Assembly: GCF_947179165.1 (NCBI RefSeq)
Contig: NC_077247.1
Span: forward strand, 47,784,935 to 47,848,934
Origin: Solanum dulcamara
Lineage: Eukaryota; Streptophyta; Magnoliopsida; Solanales; Solanaceae
Reading direction: 5' to 3'
Length of the DNA: 64,000 nucleotides
In this document: one piece after another, positions 46,034-57,883 of the stretch
How positions within the stretch are numbered: the stretch's first letter is position 1
Layout: each line of letters starts with the position of its first letter
Translations under genes and position numbers: made by a program
Notes under the pieces: generated by a model
What the model was told of the DNA's origin: nothing
The model's database searches: none
What the model saw: only the letters and a program-made list of their open reading frames with translations

Positions 46034-47380
46034 AAACTCACACTTTCAATAATTTAGAAATGAAACTAAAAAAAATGGATAATTTAAACGTATTTTTAAC
46101 ACTTATCTAATTTTTATTTCAAGATAAACGTGATAACACAAACACCTCCTTGCGCTGTGAGAATATTTATAAAAAATAATATAATAATCTTAAGCCTAAG
46201 TTTACTTTAAAAGTAATTCAAAAGATTAGGATTTATAAGATCATATAAGAAATTAAATTGTCATCCCAGCAAATTAAAGATAAAGTTGTGATATTAATTT
46301 TACGAATTTTTGAATTCTTAGAATGATTCCTTAAAGTGTCAAAACATAATTATTACTCCCTCCATTCCATATTAAATAATTTTTTGAGACAATGCACACA
46401 TATTAAAAAAAATATTCAAAGACATAATTTGACAAAGAAATAATTTGAATCATACTTTCCGCTATTTTTCTTTATAAAATCATAAATATAACTTTAAAAA
46501 TAGTGTGATTTATCTTCTAAAAAATAAAAAATATCAATAAATGAAAGGACAAAAAAAATTCACTTAATATATTTTATATTTTATGGATTTGAATAATTGA
46601 GAATGACTCAGTCCAAATAATTGAAGATGCAAATGGCCAAAATGCAACAAGTATCGGCGATAACCAAAAACCATTGGCTCGCCGCCGCGTATATGCAGCG
46701 ATCAGATCCTTCTTCCTCAATCAATTATTTGGTTGGTTTGTTGGTTAGGTGGGGGTGGGTAAGTTGGACCTACATCATCTCGATAAGCATTATTTTCATA
46801 TCGGTACCACAATTAATAGTGATGTGTTGTTTCATGTTTTATATATTCCGTGCCCACTCGAAAAATTGTAATTACGAATTCCTCTGAAAGTTCTGAAAAA
46901 AGATATAATTATCTTGCATGCATTAGTAATTATATAAAATTAATACATGCATTATTTTTTTATTTATACATTCTATCAAATGATTTTAACGTTAAATGGA
47001 TAAAGTATCCATCGAATGATGGGTTGAACTGAATGAGCTAAAAAGCTAGTTTCAATTCCGTTCTAACTTTTATTAAGGATCAATTTTTTTTGTTAGTTCT
47101 TTCATAACTTTTTTAGTACTTATAAAACTAAATTACCCATTCCCAGGTCAATTATTTCTCAAAATTTCATATAATTAAAACTAAATTACCAATTCTAAAT
47201 AAGCTACTAAGTCGGGCCTGGGTGCTTATAAACTATACTAAAGTACATCAAATTTCGGAGCATATTATATTGTATATTCCCATTTTATTGAAAAACATCT
47301 CGATAAACATCAAAATAACATGGCTCCACATGTTCGCCACCTTTCTGTTCAGTCTCTTTGGTAGGCCAACATCCTACGGG
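46034..47380. other. intergenic upstream of DUF506 gene A
   Basis: It contains a Stowaway-like start (ctccctccattcc, about 46356) without a partner end. A frame at 46621-46887 has a coding-like start but no recognisable homology and was not accepted as a gene. Confidence 0.4.
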
Positions 47381-47389
47381 ATTAGGATA

Positions 47390-47443
47390 GGATATCCGAA
47401 TATAATTGAATAAAAATATTACCAAGAATATTCGAGTATATCC
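47390..47443 (+). promoter_or_regulatory. cluster of three PHR1-type (P1BS) sites
   Basis: GGATATCC (47390-47397), GAATATTC (47426-47433) and GTATATCC (47436-47443) all fit GNATATNC. This is the binding site of PHR1-type MYB factors that drive phosphate-starvation genes. The cluster lies about 300 bp upstream of the TATA box of DUF506 gene A. Confidence 0.6.
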
Positions 47444-47526
47444 ATAAACAAAAATAGGTAATGAAAATTATAGAAAAAAACAAAAAATAGGAAATGAAAA
47501 TAGAAAAGATGAAAATTTGAGAAATA

Positions 47527-47797
47527 ATTGACCTTAGACTGACGTGTATCCATGCTGTCTTGGTGTAGCCTTTTAGACTTGCGATTTACTCTAACGAATG
47601 ATTATATGCCACGATGGACAAATGGGCTCCACGCGTCATGTGCGTATACATTCCACGTCGACTTGCGGGCCCTACGCTTTTGGGCACGGTCGTGGTATAT
47701 AAAAGCCGGTTCCTAAGATTGGTCACAAAACACAAATAATTTAAGAGAGCTTTTTATTTTTCTACATCCCATTAGATAAATAATTTAGATTGCAAAA
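47527..47797 (+). promoter_or_regulatory. proximal promoter and 5' UTR of DUF506 gene A
   Basis: TATA box TATATAAAAG at 47696-47705. Upstream blocks are shared with gene B: TAGACTGACGTG (47536-47547), ATGGGCTCCAC near 47621, and CCACGTCG near 47653. The start region GGTCACAAAACACAAATA, then TTTAAGAG, is shared too. Confidence 0.65.
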
Positions 47798-49057
47798 ATG
47801 GTCGGAGTTATGGCTCGGAAACCTCTAAGTCACCGGATTTTGACATGGGATAACCGGGAAACTGAGATTTTCGGTGAGCCTGCGATAAATAATTCCGACA
47901 CCGTTTTCAGCTTTCTAGACGAGGAGGGTCAAAGTTCGTCACCGGAAAGTATTAACGATGAGGTTTATGTTAATAACCGAGATGACGAGGACGACGAAAA
48001 CGAAAACAAAGAGAATGTCGAAGACAATCAATTTTGGGAAAATCAACATCAACTTTTACAAGTAAGTTTCAACTCCTATTTTCTAGCGCTCTAACGAAGT
48101 TCTCTTTTTTTTAATTTACATAAATCTAAGGGCAACATATATTTTTCTTATTTTCTGAATTTTCTCCTTAATTAACTCAATATTTTTTTTGTTTGCAGTC
48201 TGTATTATGCCGAACAACATCGTTGGAATCACAAATCCGAAGCATTACTAAAGAAACAGTAAAAGAAACAAAGCAGTCGGAAAATGGTTGCTCTTGCCGG
48301 AAAATGGCCGACAACGGCTGCCGGAACTGTCTGATGAAAGAGGTGTTCGACCGTCTACAAAATGCTGGATTTAATTCAGCAATTTGTAAGTCTAAGTGGA
48401 AGAGCTCACCAGATATTCCCTCAGGTAATTACAATCTTAAAGAAACTTACTTACATTTAATAAGTATTAACATTTGATTAATTTATGTGATATTATTTGA
48501 TTTGACATAAAATTTAAAAAAAAAATGAAGAATTAAAAAAATGTGTCATCTAAATTAGAATAGAGAAACATAATTTATTAGAGTATCCTAAAGTAACATT
48601 TGTTCGTTACCATGTAACAGGCGAACACACATTCATAGACGTGGTGGACAATTCGAGCCTTAAAAAAGGAGAAGTGAGGGTAATTATCGAATTAAATTTT
48701 CGAAGCGAATTCGAATTAGCGAAAGCAAGCGAAGAATACAATCGACTAGTCAAATGCCTGCCAGAATTGTTTGTAGGAAAAATAGAGAGGTTAATGTCAG
48801 TAATAAAGATTTTGTGTAATGCGGCAAAGAAGTGCATGAAGGTGAAGAAAATACATGTTGCACCATGGCGGAAACAAAGATACATGCAAGCTAAGTGGCT
48901 TAAAACAGTTGAACGCACGGCAGCAAATGTTAAACTGCCTGTATCAAACGAAGAATATACAAGTCCACTGCCAAGGCGGCCAAGGGCGTCGATGCTTACA
49001 ATGGATTTGTTGGAAGTTTTGCCTAATTTACATTGCACTGCAGTTGAAGTAGCATGA
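47798..49057 (+). CDS. DUF506 (PDDEXK_6) family protein, gene A
   Basis: Exons 47798-48061, 48199-48424 and 48621-49057 encode 308 residues. Introns are GT-AG, phase 0 then phase 1. The start MVGVMARKPLSHRIL is shared with gene B. Order: an acidic Asn/Asp/Glu stretch (about 60-80); FWENQHQLLQSVLCRTTSLE across the first junction; a Cys cluster (CSCRKM...GCRNC); RLQNAGFNSAICKSKWKSS; then in exon 3 the conserved GEHTFIDVVD, EVRVIIELNFRSEFELA, LPELFVGKIERL and APWRKQRYMQAKW. These are hallmarks of DUF506, a plant family assigned to the PD-(D/E)XK fold, with catalysis unproven. Some Arabidopsis members repress root-hair growth (RXR group). Intact. Confidence 0.92.
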
Positions 49058-49407
49058 AGGGATATGGACCTCTTTAAACAACAGTAGTTTGTATCCATCG
49101 ATATGTAATGTATGTAGTTGAATTAATATTCATTTTCTTTTCTAGGATTTAGTTAGAGCTAATTGTAATATTGTTATTACTGCATGATCAAAATGTGAGC
49201 AAGTTCACCATTATGTCCAATTTCGGTTGAGTTGTTTCTTTAATTCCTTAATTAACGGATTGACATAAAAATACATTACATTCCGATAAAATGAGAAATT
49301 GCTTGCGTAGAGACAACCACATTTTCCTGTGTTCTGTATGCATGAACAACAAGCTCGATAAAAAAAATTTGAACATGGGCAGAAAGTGTGAACAGTACTT
49401 TCGTAAC
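49058..49407. other. 3' flank of DUF506 gene A
   Basis: Presumed 3' UTR (AT-rich, with an attaatattcatttt-type region near 49120), then AT-rich spacer up to the MULE-like element. Confidence 0.5.
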
Positions 49408-49416
49408 CTTAAAAAA

Positions 49417-50552
49417 GGTAAAACCCATCGGTGGTCTCTTAAAGTTGACACCAATTTTGACTTAGACACCTAAATCAGGAGATATTTATTTTAGACACTT
49501 AATGTAAGGGTCTGATGTGTCATTTTGATATTTTTTTGACAATCACCAAAATATATTAAGTGTGTGTAATACACTCGTCTGATGTGTCAAAAACAGCAAA
49601 TTAAATAAAGACACGTGGCATAAAAAATAATTATCAAATAATATCTTTTGAATAGAAAAAAATGAACAATAATTTAATGATAAGTGGTATTTTTTTTATC
49701 CAAAAAAATAAAAATTAACAATTATTAACGCCACCCACCCTGTCATCTTCCCAACCCCACTCATCCCAATCCCATCCTAACACCAATCCCTTCTCCACCC
49801 CGCCGTCATCTTCTCCAACCCACCCACCCCAATCTTCTTTATAATAAGTTGCTTACTGCAAGCAATCAGATAGTATTGCCTTAATCCCAAATTAGTTGGG
49901 GTTGGCTACAAATTCTTTTATTAATTCATCCGTATACGAGGTTGCACTGTAAAAATGTATATTAACAACAACTTGCTGTAAACTAATGCCTCATTCTGGC
50001 ATCTTATACATTGATTGACAAGTTTAATGACTTGAAGAGTAGCGCATATTTGTGTTTTCGAGTGTCTGTTCTTAAGCAGATCTGAGTTCTTGATGAAGTG
50101 TTACTATTCTATGTCAATTGTGTTAAGTATGACATTCTTTACTTCTCGTCGATAATAAATCGTGTTTCATATGCAAAGGCAGCAGCATAGAAGTGGAGAA
50201 ATCAGACATTTATATAAAAAAACAGCTACACCAAAAAAAAGAAAGGGAAAAAAAAAGAATGGAATTTTTTAGGGGCACTTGCTAGTCTTCTTCTACCGTT
50301 AATAATGGAGGTGAAAGGGGAGTGTTAAAATGAAGAAGAAGAACAAATATATAAATAAATATATTTTTTAAGAAAAACAGCTTCTACGCGCCTCAGAGAG
50401 GTGGAAAACACGCGAGTTGCCAACTGTCAAAAAAGTGTCAAGATGACACATTCGACTCTTACTTGAGGTGTTTAAAATGAACATCTCCTGGTTTAGATGT
50501 CTAAGTGAAAGTTGGTTGGTGCCAACTTTAGGGACCCACCGATGGATTTGGC
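49417..50552. mobile_element. MULE-like element with ~140-bp inverted repeats
   Basis: The left end (GGTAAAACCCATCGGTGG) and right end (reverse GCCAAATCCATCGGTGGG) continue as inverted repeats for about 140 bp, through ACTTAGACA, AGGAGATxTTxATTTTA and ATGTGTCAT. The 9-bp flanks CTTAAAAAA (49408-49416) and CTTAAAAGA (50553-50561) match at 8 of 9, the MULE size. The interior has a C-rich stretch (49730-49830) and a repeat fragment (49850-49976) with ccaaattagttggggttggc, a string common in plant SINE/LINE tails. Confidence 0.72.
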
Positions 50553-50561
50553 CTTAAAAGA

Positions 50562-51507
50562 ATGAAACTACCTAAACTATGCGGACTAAACTTTAACTCA
50601 AAATTTTAAACTTCTTTCCGCTTATTTCATGAAAGCAGGTGAATAATTGAACTAATTATAATTAAGTTATTTTGGTATTTTACTAATAACTAACAACGCA
50701 TCAACACAATTAAATAACTTGACCTTATATATGTTAGTCTTGTTTGAACTGCTTGTGATGAGCTTCTTTCATGAAAGAAGTTTTTGGAAGGGGATAGGAA
50801 GATTCCCTTTGCTTGATTGATTAATTAAGATAAAAGCGACTAATTAATTAACATTGGACTAATTAAATAAATACTAAATCGGTTGTGTTGTGTTATAATC
50901 AATAAGTAATTGGTTGTGTACACCCCACATGGATTAGTTTAATCAGAACACCCGACAAGGATTAGTTTAATCAGAACACCCCACAAGGAACAATAGTGTG
51001 TTAGTCCACAACAATATGCCTCAATTTCAATAAAACTAAAATAATGATTTTGGCAAATATATTCCCCCCCCCCCCCCGAATCTACTACCATATGGAAGAG
51101 GCTTAAAGCACACCGGGCCCACTCCAAAAAATTATTATTTTTCGCTTTAATTTATTTTATTTTTTTAATTTGCTATATATTGATTAATTACGTTAATATT
51201 CCTATAAATCACAATAATTATTAATTTAATTTTTTTGTCATATATTTGAAAATGACTTAAAAGTAATATAAATCACATTAAGAATATAAAATATTTCACT
51301 ATCTAATAAGATACTAAATTTCAAAATACATTATATATTTGAAGATTACACTAAAATTTCTATAATCATAATAATTAACAACTTAAAATATTTTTAAAAA
51401 CATATAAAAACTATTGTTGACTCTCTATCGGTATCACATAAATTAGAACAAATGAAAGAACATATATTATTTAAAATTACATAAAATATACTCTAAATCA
51501 CGATAAT
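50562..51507. other. intergenic, no gene seen
   Basis: AT-rich. A run of 14 C lies at 51064-51077. Two near-identical 23-bp units (cacaaggattagtttaatcag-type) repeat near 50925-50990. Confidence 0.5.
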
Positions 51508-51509
51508 TA

Positions 51510-52376
51510 CTCTCTTCATTTCTATTTACTTGTCAAAAATTTCCTAATTTAATTTCCTTTTTTACTTGTAAAATTTGACAAATCAAGAAAGTATAATTTT
51601 TTTTACCTATTATATCCTCAATTTATTGACAGAGTTAATATTTTTGAAATATGTAGAATTCTTAGGATACCAAGACAATACTCACGTACAATTATCAAAA
51701 TTATTTAGGAATTGATACAACCTTTTAACTTACCCCAAAAAACATTCTCATTAAGTATTTATGAAAAAAATTTAAACAATTTTTATACTCAAATAAATTA
51801 ATAAAAATATAAAAATAACACTTGAAGTTTCAACAAATATCAAAGTAAAGGCTCACTTACATTGGTTGCTGAATCAAAAACTATTGAAGTCAAAAAATTT
51901 AAAAAGAAAGATGAAGATCAAATAGAAGCAGTCGAAATTCAAAGGAAACGGTTGCTCATGTTGCAGCAGGCGAAGTTGATTTGAACAAATTTTCTCAAGA
52001 ATGAGAAGAGACATTAATATTTTGGTGGAAAATTTTTAATTGTTACAAAAAATTGTAAATTATTTTCCTTCAAATTATTTTTACTTGAATTCAGCTAAAG
52101 AAAAATGGCTATCACTTTTTTTTTGTTACTTAAACGCAACTAAAGAAAAAAAAATCATTGGAATTCAAACTAAAAGGTGAAAAAAGACGGTAATAAATAC
52201 AAAGGATAAACTCATGAATTTTCCACTGCATTGATGTTTGTTTAAAATGTTTTTGGAATTTAGATTACGATTTTAGTGATTAATAAGGGTAAAGTGGAAA
52301 ATTCGCTATATCAATCATTAATTTCTTAATAGATGTGCCAAGTCAAAATTTGACAAGTAAAAAGAAACAGAGGGAA
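51510..52376. mobile_element. Stowaway-like MITE
   Basis: The left end CTCTCTTCATTTCTATTTAC is inverse to the right end GTAAAAAGAAACAGAGGGAA, both extended by the TTGTCA/TGACAA string. TA dinucleotides sit outside both ends (51508-51509, 52377-52378). The 867-bp length is long for Stowaway, so internal insertion is likely. An A/G-rich central stretch (about 51870-52005) reads partly like coding DNA but was not recognised. Confidence 0.55.
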
Positions 52377-52495
52377 TAATAACTAAAAATATTTAAAATA
52401 ATAAAAGAAATTGACAACTTAAAATAATTAAAAAAATTGGTTGACTTTTAAAATTTCATCAGTGTTACATAAATTAAGATACAAAAAGTAACATG

Positions 52496-53118
52496 TGTAA
52501 GGTCTAGTCCATGAGTTTATGGAAGATGTTTTATCTTCCTTTGGTAAAATTTATCATGCCTTGGAGATATGGCCAACCGATCAAAATATTTATTTACACT
52601 ATGTTGAAATTGGCAACCGGGCAAAAGATATCTTCACACACCTTTGTTGAACCGGACAAAAAGATCTGTTCACATTAAAATGTTGAAATTTTTACATTTT
52701 TTTATGTCATCAACGACATAGGGAGGTTTTTTCTCTTCTTATAAGTAAGACACTCTTGCTCATTTGTAAAACACACCAAGATAGAGAGAAAAAATATTAG
52801 AGAGCAAAGTAAGGTATACCATAGACAATAAGAAAATAATTTGTGAAAAATAAATAAAGTGTGAGCGATATTTTAGTAAGGTGGAAAATCAAAATAGTGT
52901 TCTTCCTTTTGAGTGTTTTATGGTCACTTTGACTATTGTACTCGTGATTAACTAGTATAAAATTTCTTACTTTAGTGATATCAGTTGCTCCTCTTGGCCT
53001 GTGGTTTTCCTCTTATTTAAAAGGGTTTCCACGTAAATTTTTGGTGTCATTATTTTCTTATTTTATTTCTATTATTTTGACTATATATATTTTCGTGTTA
53101 GTCCGCATTTTCTCAATA
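52496..53118 (+). repeat. 5' LTR of the Tnt1-like element
   Basis: About 623 bp. It contains one full copy and one shortened copy of a unit around gttgaaattggcaaccgg...caaaagatatcttcacac. A TATA-like cttataagtaag lies near 52738-52749. Confidence 0.82.
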
Positions 53119-53394
53119 AATTGATATCAGAGCGAGGTTTTATCTGAGTATGCTCTGTGGTTGCAACACAATCTGAACTTTCACATCAGGAAAGATTTAC
53201 TTTGACTTCTAATAGCTATATATTTTTAAGAAAAATGATAGAAGTCAACACAAGAAGAATGGTTATTTTGAATCTCTATGAATTCCGCCAAGAGTAGTGT
53301 CTTAAACGAAGAGATGAGAAGAAAATCTCAAGGTTCTTCTTTGTTAGATGTCCTGGTAACTTGCTCCATGGGGAGAAACAAGAATTGAGGTTCT

Positions 53395-56300
53395 CAGAAT
53401 AAAGAACATAATATGAGCAAATTCAGAGGCAAGCTTCAAGGTATTGAGTGCTATCATTGTAGCATGAAAAGACACATAAAAAAAATTGTCGAAAATTGAA
53501 GAAGGAGAACAAAGACAGAGAGGATAATAAAGAGGATGACAATGAAAATTGTGTTACACCCCAAAATATTTCGTGTTACTAAGGCTACAGATGGCTTAAT
53601 GTGAGCTCGAGGAGGAGCAAATATTACAAGTATAAAGAATGAAATTCTATTGTAGTAGGATAAGGATAGTATGAGTATAATATTTAGAGCTCGTACAATA
53701 TGATTTGAATGATATGTTAAAAGATATATAGCCCTTGTAACCGTTAGCTGAGGTGGAGCCCATATGATAGGGTTTTTATAAAAAGGACATATGATAAATT
53801 ATATGAATAACATATGTGAAGTTAAACACAATTCAAGGTGGACCCTTGAGCCAAATCCAAGTGTAAGCCCTCCAAAAAAGAGGTTTTTAAGTTACGTTTT
53901 TCGGGCGATCTAACTTGGGGAGACCATAACGCCATCATGGTTTGGGAAAACTCCTAAAATGAAAGTTGTAGATAATTGGATTATCTTTTCAATCATAGAT
54001 CGTGTGAATTTATTTGATATCGAGATCAAGAGATACGACTATTTTACTGAACAAAGGCGATGACCGCAAGTAGAGAGCTTGACACGTGGTGGACATGTGG
54101 CAGGACCACTCTACCGCCCTTTATCACTATAAGTAGGCTTAGAATAGGTCATAAATAGAATGGTAATTATTATATTTCGTATTTTGCGCATTGAACTATT
54201 CGTGAGCTAATGGACATAAATTCAAAAACTTTTAATTTCGAATTTTAAAATTGCTCGACTTATTTGCAAATTTCTATCAGTATAGAAATATTAGTCGAGA
54301 TTAGGGATTAATTCACCATGATTAAATTATTAAGTGGGAATTTAGAATTAAGTAAGATGAATTAAGATAATACTGGAATGAAAAGTGGACCCCACTGCCA
54401 CATGGCCAATTCTAATTGGCCCATGCTTTAGTAGGGGACATGTAGTCACCTTGAAAAACACACATGGTCTTCTTGTTGAACAAAATAGTAGCCAAAAACG
54501 TGTCCCAACTCCAGAATATTTAACAAACATCGTGGTCTATACTAGACTACAGCTTCTATTGGTGCCAATATGGTGAATGCCATTGAGAGCGATAACTCTT
54601 CAATATTATGGCACAAGAGGCTTAGCCACATCAGTGAGAAAGGACTTAATATTTTGGCCATGAAGAAATTATTGTCAGATTTTCAAAGTGCTAAATTAGA
54701 AAGGTGTGAGCACTATTTGACTGGAAAACACAATAGAGTTTTCTTTAAGTCTAACCCTCCTTCAAGAAAGACAGAGTTGCTTGAGTTGGTGCACTCTGAT
54801 TTTTTTGATCTAATGAAGATAAGGTCTCTGGGTAGTGCACTCTACTTTGTCACTTTCATTGATGACTGCTTAAGAAAGCTTTAGATCTATGTCTTGAAGA
54901 CTAAAGATCAAATGTTGGGTGTCTTTAAGCAGTTTCAATCTTTAGTTAAAGAGAAACTGGAAAGAAACTGAAATGTATTCGTACTGATAATGGTGGTGAA
55001 TATTGTGGACCATTTGACGAATACGACAAGCATCAAGGTATTAGACACTAAAAGACTCATCAGCTTAATGGGTTAAGTGAGAGGATGAATATGACCTTGA
55101 TGGAAAGAGTTAGATGGTTTCTTTCTAAAGCAAAGTCACCAAACTCCTTTTGGGGTGAAGCCTTGTTGATCGATGCACATGTTATTAACTAATCACCTGT
55201 TGTTGCTTTGCAAAGTGATGTTCCAAATTGAGTTTGGTATGGAAAATATGATTCTTATGACCATTTGATAATATTTGGTTGCAAAGCATTTATACATGTG
55301 CTGAAAGATGAGAGGTCAAAGATAGATCCAAGATAAGGTAGTGCTTTTTTGTTGGATATGACCTTGATGAATTTGGCTACAAGCTATATGATCCAATCGA
55401 AAAGAAATTTGTAAGAAGACGTGATATCGTCTTCCTGGAGAATCAAATTATTGAAGATATTAAAAAATGAAAAGGCTAGAATCTTCAAGTTCTGATGGCG
55501 TAGTCCATCTTGATTGAGTTCCTCATTCAAGTGTGCATGATGTTAATAGGCCTGATGATCATGGTGATGCTCAGAATCAAGTCCAAGATCAACTTGTTGA
55601 TATTTATGATAACAATGATGTTGTTATTGATGATACTCTTTCTCATAAAGTAGTGGAAGTATTAAATATTCCTCTTAAGAGGTCTACAAGATAACGTATT
55701 TCTTTATTTCGTCACTCACCTACTGAGTATGTGTTACTCACTGACGGTGGTGAACCTCAGTGTTCTGAGAAGGCCATGGAATATGAGCATAAGGATCAAT
55801 GGATTGAAGTCATGCAAGATGAGATGAAATCTTTTCATGAGAACCACACTTATGAGTTAATGAAATTGCCTAAGGGCATAAGAGCTTTGAAGAACAAGTG
55901 AGTGTTTAAAGTTAAAGTTGAAGAACACATCTTGAAGCTCAGGTACAAAGCTAGATTGGTTGTTAAAGAATTTGGTCAAAAGAAGGGTATTGACTTTGAT
56001 AAAATATTTTCTCCTATCGTGAAAATGTCCTTCATTCGTACAGTTCTTGATTTGGCCGCTAGTCTTAATTTAGAGATTGAGTAGATAGATGTGAAGACGA
56101 TTTTTCTTCACGGTGATCTAGAAGAGGAGATTTACATAGAATAACCTAAGGGCTTCAAAGTAAATGATAAAGAAAATTTTGTGTACAAACTCAAAAAGAG
56201 CTCTAAGGGCTAAAGCAAGCTCCTAGACAGTGGTATAAGAAGTTTGAATCTGTTATGAGGGAGCAAGACTACAAGAAGTCTTTTTCAGATCATTGTGTAT

Positions 56301-57150
56301 TTATACAAAAATTTTCTGACAATGATTTTATCATCCTTTTGCTATATGTGCATGATATGTTGATTGTGTACTATAGCGCTTCAACATGAAGAATGCTAAG
56401 CCTGTTAGCACACCTCTTGCTAGTCATATGAATTTGAGCAATTAGATGTGTCCTACAACTGAAGAGGAAAAAGAGAGCATGGCCAAAGTTCCATATTCCT
56501 TCATCGTCAGAAGTCTAATGTATGCAATGGTATGCACTAGACTTGATGTTGCTCGTGCAGTTGGTGTTGTCAGAAGGTTTCTCGACAATCTAGGAAAACA
56601 GCATTGAAAAGTTGTAAAAGTGGATACTCAAGTATTTGAGAGGAAGCTCAGATAAATGTTTGTGTTTTAGAGAATCAAATCCAATTTTGAAGGGCTATAC
56701 CGATGCTGATATAACAGGTGACCTTGATAACAAAAAGTATACTACTGGATATTTGTTTACTTTTTCAGGGAAGCTATATCATGGTAGTCGAAGTTGCAGA
56801 AGTGTGTTGCACTGTCTACAACTGAAGCTGAGTATATTGCGTCTATTGAAGTTATTAAGGAGATGATATGGCTCAAATAATTTCTTCAAGAGCTTGACTT
56901 GCATCAGAAGGAGTATGTTGTCTATTGTGACAGTCAAAGTGCAATAGACTTGAGCAAGAACTCTGTGTACCATGCAAGGACGAAACACATAGACGTGAGA
57001 TATAACTAGATTCAAGAAAAGATAGAAGACAAATCTATGCACGTTGAAAAGATCTCTACAAATGAGAATCCTCCAGATATGCTGACCAAAATGGTAACAA
57101 AGGACAAGTTCGAGGTGTGCAAAGAATTTGTTTGTATGAGCTCTCTCTGA
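53395..57150 (+). pseudogene. Tnt1-like gag-pol remnants
   Basis: Blocks in order: a Gag zinc knuckle (IECYHCSMKRHIKKNC, about 53440-53490); integrase from 54570 (NSSILWHKRLSHISEKGLN, HSDFFDLMKIRSLGSALYFV, RTDNGGEYCGPFD); RT from about 55900 (FKVKVEEHILKLRYKARLVV, SPIVKMSFIRT). The RT active site reads YVHD at 56345-56356, losing a catalytic Asp. About 65 residues expected after it are deleted. RNase H ends near 57140. Stops at many positions make it nonfunctional. The protease region is absent, replaced by the segment at 53552-54551. Confidence 0.87.
53552..54551 (+). repeat. LTR-like segment replacing the protease domain
   Basis: Between the Gag zinc knuckle and the integrase there is about 1 kb unrelated to Tnt1. 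It begins TGTTACACCCCAAAATATTT, a start seen in Gypsy LTRs (from memory). It contains gacacgtggtgg and a TATA-like ctataagtagg (about 54128-54138), and ends near ACTACA. No matching target duplication was found. It is probably an old solo LTR insertion combined with loss of flanking sequence. Confidence 0.5.
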
Positions 57151-57201
57151 TAAGAAGATAGAGTTACCTCCTTTAGGTGCATGGAACTGGAGGGGGAGAT
57201 T

Positions 57202-57878
57202 TGTAAGGTCGAGTCCACGAGTTTATGGAAGATGTTTTATCTTTTCTTGGTAAAAATTATGATGCCTTGGAGATGTGGCTAAACCGGCTAAAATATTTGT
57301 TCACACTTTGTTGAAATTGGCAACCGGCCAAAAGATATCTTTACACAGCTTTGTTGAAATTGGCAACCGTCCAAATGATATGTTCACACACCTTTGTTGA
57401 ACCGGCCAAAAAAATTTGTTCACATTAAAATGTTGAAATTTCTGCATTTGCTTATGTCATCAGTGACACAGGGAGCCTTTTTCTCTTCCTATAAATAAGA
57501 CACTCTTGTTCATTTGTAAAACATATCTAGATAGAGAGATCCAAAATATTAGAGTGCAAAGTGAGGTATACCATAGACTATAAGAAAATAGTTTGTGAAG
57601 AAAAATAGAGTGTGAGCGATATTTTAGTAAGGTGGGAAACCAAAAAAGTGTTATTACTTTTGAGTGTGTTGTGGTTACTTTGAGTATTGTACTCGTGACT
57701 ATCCAGCGTAAAATTCCTTATTATAGTGATATTAGTTGTTTCTCTTGGTCTGTGATTTTTCCCTTATTTAAAAAGATTTCCATGTAAATTCTTGATATTA
57801 TTATTTTTTTATTTTTTTAATATTATTTTGATCATATATATTTTTGTGTTAGTCTATATTTTTCTAATTTTTCTAATA
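57202..57878 (+). repeat. 3' LTR of the Tnt1-like element
   Basis: About 677 bp. It is longer than the 5' LTR mainly because of an extra ~42-bp unit (tttgttgaaattggcaaccg...gttcacacac, about 57308-57395). Many point differences from the 5' LTR indicate an old insertion. Confidence 0.82.
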
Positions 57879-57883
57879 ATATG

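Larger units (their letters stand above)
52496..57878 (+). mobile_element. Tnt1-like Copia retrotransposon, decayed
   Basis: LTRs at 52496-53118 and 57202-57878 begin TGTAAGGTC and end AATA (probable AACA). A primer-binding-site-like TTGATATCAGAGC follows the first (about 53121-53133). A purine tract (ggagggggagat) precedes the second. Flanks ACATG (52491-52495) and ATATG (57879-57883) look like a 5-bp duplication with one change. The coding region has many stops, an RT deletion and a 1-kb foreign segment. Confidence 0.85.

Noticed and set aside
46621..46887. Frame starting MKMQMAKMQQVSAITKNHWL
   Set aside because: The start is coding-like but it fades into AT-rich, hydrophobic sequence. No domain, no splice partner and no recognisable family.
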